Positions 60,019 through 64,000 of a stretch of 64,000 bases of DNA are shown in pieces. The notes under the pieces are model-generated. The model was not told the origin of the DNA. It searched no databases and saw only the letters and a list, made by a program, of their open reading frames with translations. The number at the start of each line of letters is the position of its first letter. Positions within the stretch are counted from its first letter, which is position 1. Made by a program: the position numbers and the translations under genes. The DNA comes from Sternotherus odoratus (lineage: Eukaryota > Chordata > Testudines > Kinosternidae): the NCBI GenBank assembly GCA_032164245.1, contig JAVMKO010000002.1:61971840-62035839 (forward strand). Direction: 5' to 3'.

Positions 60019-60341
60019 TACCTATCTATTTAAAAAAAAAAAAGTGAATAAGGACAACCCAGGGAATTACAGACCAGTCAGCTTAACTTCAGTACCTGGA
60101 AAGATAATGGAGCACATAATGAAACAATCTGTAAGCACCTATAAGAAAAAGAATAAGTAACAGTCAAGATAGATTTGTCAAGAACAAATCATGTCACACC
60201 AACCTAATATCCTTCTTTGACAGAATAACAAGCCTTATAGATAGCAGGGAAGGAGATGTCACATATATCTTGACTTTAGTGAGGCTTTTGATATGGTCTC
60301 ACTTGATCTTCTCAAACAAACTGGGGAAATATAGTTTAGAT

Positions 60342-60728
60342 CATTAGTTCTCCAACTGGGGCCGACCTCTCAAGGGAGGCCAGAGTCGTATACTGTTTTG
60401 TTGTTTGTTTGTTTGTTTTTAAATAAAGAGCTCTAGCTGTCAGCCCCGGATCACTGGGGCTCATGCAGAAGGGCCGTGCACAGCTGGTAGGCAGTGGTAA
60501 AAGGGGAAAGCCCCACCACCCAGGCTTGGGCTCTCCTCCTCTCCCCCACAATAGCTCACTGAGAGGTAGCCTGAGGTTGGGCTCTCCTTGCCCACCCCCT
60601 GCTCCAATCCCTCACTAGGAAGTAGCTTAGGCTCGGGCTCTCCTTCTTCCCCACCCTCCCTACCCCAATTCCTCACTGGGGAGGGACACAAAGAAGGGGG
60701 GGGCATCAAATAAGTCTGAGAACCACTA
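60342..60728. mobile_element. hAT element nested in CR1
   Basis: It starts cattagttctccaactgggg and ends gtctgagaaccacta. Flanking octamers GTTTAGAT and GCCTACAT match at 5 of 8. The interior is GC-rich (ctcactgggg-agg blocks). It interrupts CR1 reverse-transcriptase text. Confidence 0.72.
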
Positions 60729-61545
60729 GCCTACATGGACCAATGATAAAGTAGGTGCTCCACTGCTTTGGAAAAGTTTTCTCATGGTTCACAATTAAGC
60801 TGGAAGTGCACATCAGCAGGGATCAGTCCTGAGTCTGGTTCTATTCAATAGCTTCATTAATGATTTGGATAATGACAGAGAGAGTAAAGTTAACATGTGT
60901 AGATGAAACCATGCTGGGAGGGGTTGAAAGCATTTTGGAGAACAGGATTAAAATTCAAAATGATCTTGACAAACTGGAGAAATGGTCTGAAATAAACAGG
61001 ATAGAATTCAATAAAGACAAATACAAAGGACTATTCTTAGGAAGGAATAATCAATTGCACAAATACAAAATGGGAAATTACTGCCTAGGAAGAAATACTA
61101 CCAAAAAGGATCTGGGGCTTATAACAGATCACAAGCTAACTATGAGTCAACAATGTGATACTGTTGCAAAAAAAGCAAATATTCTGGAATGTATTAGCAG
61201 GAGTGTTGTAAGCAAGACACGAGAAGTAATTCTTCCATTGTATTCAGTACTGATATGGTCTCAACTGGAGTACTGCATCCAGTTCTGGGCACCACACTTT
61301 GGGAAAGATATGGACGAATTGGAGAAAGTCCAGAGGAGAGTTACAAAAACGATTAAAAGTCTAGAAAACAGGACCAATGAGGAAAGATTGAAAAAAGAAA
61401 TGGGGGACGTTGTTTAGTATGGAGAAGAGGATACGGGGGGGAGGGGAGGACACTGAATACTTAGTCCTACCTAAGTGCAGGATACTGGTCTAGATGACAT
61501 TCTGAGGTCCCTTCTAGTCCTACATTTCTAAGATTCTATGAAAAA

Positions 61546-62225
61546 AAGGATTTATCAGTCCTTAGTTGAGATGACAGTCCTAGATCCCCATGGCTTAGAA
61601 GTAATGTGCCTATTTACTACTCAGAGAAAGAGACCCATTTCAGATTCAGGACTTTACACCACATCACTAGGCACTCTCTATTTAGGTATACACACCCCAA
61701 AACACACAGCTGCAACTACTTTACTCAACACATCTGCCTAAATATTCAAATAAGCGCTTCTGACAAGTACATATGTTATACAGCTGTCTTTACCAAGGAT
61801 CCTAAACTGCTTTACAAATTATATTTCACAAAACATATAGAATCACTTTCCCAATCACTCAAGTATGGCACTTTTAGCACATATCTAACAGCAACAATAA
61901 ATATTTTTTTAAAACACAGTGACAAATGCAATTGAAACACATTGAGCATTTTTTCCAGAATGTAACAAATATAAAAGTCTTAAAGTTACAATCAGATAAC
62001 TGTCTTGCGTTTCTTTTAATAATCAGTAAAATAAATTCAAAAAAATCTCAGAGTGAGAAGACAGCATTTGTAGGAAAGTCTGACAAATGCCATCTATTTC
62101 TGTAGAATCTAAGTTTTTTTTTTTTAAATGAAAATTATCAAATCTTATAGCTTCTCAGAAAACTTTAGAAACCATGTCCTTAGCATAAACTAATCTTGCA
62201 GTGGCCAAGCAATGAGATCTGCTGC
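61546..62225. other. Intronic stretch, nothing recognised
   Basis: AT-rich. Text at 61790-61860 (ctaaactgctttacaaatta) may be an old LINE trace. No exon seen. Confidence 0.4.
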
Positions 62226-62233
62226 TTCTAAAC

Positions 62234-62747
62234 CAGGGTGGGCAAACTTTTTGGTCTGAGGGCCACATCGGGGTTCCAAAGATGTATGGAGGGCCAGGTA
62301 GAGAAGGCTGTGCATCCCCAAGAAGCCTGGCCTCCTCCCCCTATCCACTCCCTCCCACTTCACACCCCCAACTGTCCCCCTCAGAATCCCTGCCCCATCC
62401 AAACCCACCCCCACTCCCTGTCTCCTGATCCCCACCCCCTAACCTCACCCCTTATCCAACCATTCCCTGTCTCCTGACTACCTTCCAGGACCCCCGTCCC
62501 TTATCCAACCCCCTCCCTCTCCACCCCCTTACATGCCGCTAAGAGCAGTGGGACTGGCAGCTGTGCCACCCGGCCGGAGCCAGTCCCACCACCCCAATCG
62601 CTGGAGACATGGTGAGCTGAGGCTGCAGGGGAGAGGGGACAGTAGGGAAGGGGCCAGCAGCTAGCCTCCCATCTAGGAGCTCAAGGGCTGGGCAGCACTG
62701 CCCTGCAAGCCGGACGTGGCCCGTGGGCCATAGTTTGCCCACCTCTG
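62234..62747. mobile_element. Non-autonomous hAT, gggcaaact family, copy D
   Basis: The 514-bp element starts cagggtgggcaaactttttg and ends catagtttgcccacctctg. It is flanked by a perfect 8-bp duplication TTCTAAAC (62226-62233, 62748-62755). The interior is C-rich, the same minisatellite as copies A and B in reverse. This is the best-delimited copy of the family. Confidence 0.92.
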
Positions 62748-62769
62748 TTCTAAACAGTGAGACTTATAA

Positions 62770-63450
62770 GAGAAGCACAAAGACTTTAAGACCAGAAGGA
62801 ACCATCATCATCATCTAGTCTGACCGCTTTGCACACCACAGGCCACAGAACCCACCCACCCCCTTCTGTAATAGAGCCATAACCTCTGACCAAGTTACTG
62901 AAGTTCTCAAATCTTGATTTAAAGACTTCAAGTTATAGATAAGCCACCATTTACTCTAGTTTAAATCAGCAAGTGATGTAGCTACGCTGCAGAGGAAGAT
63001 GAAAAAACCCCAGGGCCTCTGCCAATCTGACCTGAAGGAAAATTCCTTCCTTACCCCAAATATGGTGATCAGTTGACTCATGAGCATGCTGATAAAACCC
63101 ACTAGCGCAGTGGTTCTCAAATTTTAAGAGAACCACAAACCTTTTCTGCGTTCCTGAGTGGCACGGCGGACTCTTGTATGTCCGCCGAAAAGCTGCTGAA
63201 TTGATTACTTCCGCATTAGGCTTTTCGGCGGACATGCCAAGCTCCCGAGAGCGCTTGGCCTGTTCACCGAAAACTGCCGAATGTGGACGTAATCAATTCA
63301 GCACAGTGACTGCCCCAGAGGGTCATGACACCCAGTTTGAGAACCGCTGCACTAGCGAGATACCTGGGAAAGAATTCTCTGTAGTAACTCAGAGCCCTCC
63401 CCATCCAGTGCTCCATATCTGGCCATTGGGGGATATTGCTACTAGCAGTT
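62770..63450 (-). repeat. Old reptile interspersed repeat, probably a CR1 3-prime region, split by a hAT
   Basis: The text agaccagaaggaaccatcat, then ctagtctgaccgctttgcac, aatctgacctgaaggaaaat, and after the hAT gaaagaattctctgtagtaa and ggccattgggggatattgct, follows a dispersed reptile repeat I remember. Class assignment is uncertain. Confidence 0.5.
63108..63349. mobile_element. Short hAT MITE, cagtggttctc family, with perfect duplication
   Basis: The 242-bp element starts cagtggttctcaaattttaa and ends cagtttgagaaccgctg. It is flanked by a perfect 8-bp duplication CACTAGCG (63100-63107, 63350-63357). Inside there is a further inverted pair containing tccgccgaaaag and cttttcggcgga. Confidence 0.9.
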
Positions 63451-63454
63451 GATA

Positions 63455-64000
63455 ACACAAAACTGGGGAAGGGATTGCAAACACTTTTCAGGATACAGCT
63501 AAAATTCAAAGGGATCCTGATAAATTGAAGAATTGGGCTATAATAACAAAATGAAATTCAACAAAGACAAATATAAGGTGCTACATTTATGGGGAAAAAA
63601 CCAAATGCACAAATACAGAATGGAGGATAACTAGCTTGGCAGCAGCACTGATGAGAAAGATCTGGTACTCGTGGTGGATCACAACCTCAACATGAGTCAA
63701 CAATGTGATGCTGTTGCAAAACAAAGCAAATGCAATTTTGGGTTGCATTAACAGAGACATAGCATGCAAGTCACAGGAAGGGGTAGTACCGCTCTAGTTG
63801 GCGCTGGTTAGGTCTCCGCTGGGGTACTGTGTCCAGTTTTGGTCAGCAATGCATAGAAAGAATGTAGAGAAACTGGAAAGGATCCAGAGACAAGCAACAA
63901 AGATGATCAAAGGGATGGAACATAAACCATATGAGCAAAGGCTGATGGAACTGGGTATGTTTAGTTTGGAAAAGAGGAGATTAAGGGGGAACATGATAGC
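63455..64000 (+). mobile_element. CR1 LINE fragment running off the window end
   Basis: Plus-strand text gives the equivalents of DNTKLGKGLQTLF, the region for KFNKDKYKVLHLW, DLVLVVDHNLNMSQQCDAVA, then ctggggtactgtgtccagtt and [11 protein letters not shown] at the end. Several frame breaks. The element continues past 64000. Confidence 0.85.

Larger units (their letters stand above)
59520..61545 (+). mobile_element. CR1 LINE, 3-prime body, interrupted by Tigger and hAT
   Basis: Translation gives DNPGNYRPVSLTSVPGKIME near 60050, then FDMVSLDLLKQTGEI-like text near 60290, NDLDKLEKWSEINRIEFNKD near 60958, LGRNNQLHKYKMGN, ITDHKLTMSQQCDTVAKKAN, SQLEYCIQFWAPHFGKDMDE and LEKVQRRVTKTIKSLE. The 3-prime end is ctacatttctaagattctat. 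Many breaks; inactive. Confidence 0.9.

Noticed and set aside
1..64000. Bacterial-type features, CRISPR arrays, tRNA or rRNA genes
   Set aside because: Spliced exons, CR1 and MIR mark this as vertebrate nuclear DNA. The tandem arrays seen have no spacer structure like CRISPR, and no cloverleaf or rRNA core was recognised.

Overview
The window looks like about 64 kb of vertebrate nuclear DNA, most likely from a turtle or another non-avian reptile. CR1 LINEs, hAT and Tigger-type DNA transposons, old MIR/L2-like fragments, a DIRS-like gag remnant and LTRs fill much of it. I see no L1 or Alu. No bacterial, phage or organellar genes, tRNA, rRNA or CRISPR were seen. Assignment to turtles rests on remembered repeat families and is an inference.

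One host gene is clearly recognisable on the minus strand: two consecutive internal exons of SPIDR (scaffold protein in DNA repair), at 16893-17146 and 6686-6786. They have consensus splice sites and compatible phases. Roughly 10.1 kb of intron lies between them. The rest of the window is intron of this gene as far as I can tell; the other SPIDR exons were not found here.

The most unexpected object lies inside that intron on the opposite (plus) strand. At 8351-8402 there is a coding-exon-1-like segment of a GRK4/5/6-subfamily G-protein-coupled receptor kinase. It has a good ATG context and an intact GT donor, sits in a GC-rich island that starts abruptly in AT-rich DNA, and is followed by a G-rich minisatellite. 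No later kinase exon was found.

Layout: 1-1.1 kb retroelement ends; 2.9-4.9 kb a GC-rich repeat split by a 1.16-kb hAT; 6.7 kb SPIDR exon; 8.3-9.3 kb GRK-like island; 10-10.8 kb CR1; 13.8-16.1 kb CR1, a Tigger-like element with a palindromic minisatellite, a hAT derivative and more CR1; 16.9-17.1 kb SPIDR exon; 17.4-18.9 kb Tigger, GC-rich repeat and MIR; 19.8-24.3 kb a region bracketed by a 29-bp direct repeat and holding a decayed DIRS-like gag plus a hAT; 24.4-38 kb mixed hAT, CR1, Tigger, MIR and old intron; 39-40 kb Tigger MITE and GC-rich hAT; 41.8-43.7 kb an unnamed tandem-like repeat; 45-49.6 kb Tigger and hAT; 49.7-51.6 kb an LTR containing a nested hAT; 57-61.5 kb two CR1 bodies broken by a solo LTR, a Tigger and a hAT; 62.2-64 kb hAT, an old reptile repeat and a CR1 running off the end.

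Many insertions can be delimited exactly: perfect 8-bp duplications for five hAT copies, 5-bp duplications for two LTRs, and TA for the Tigger copies. This gives a readable order of insertion.
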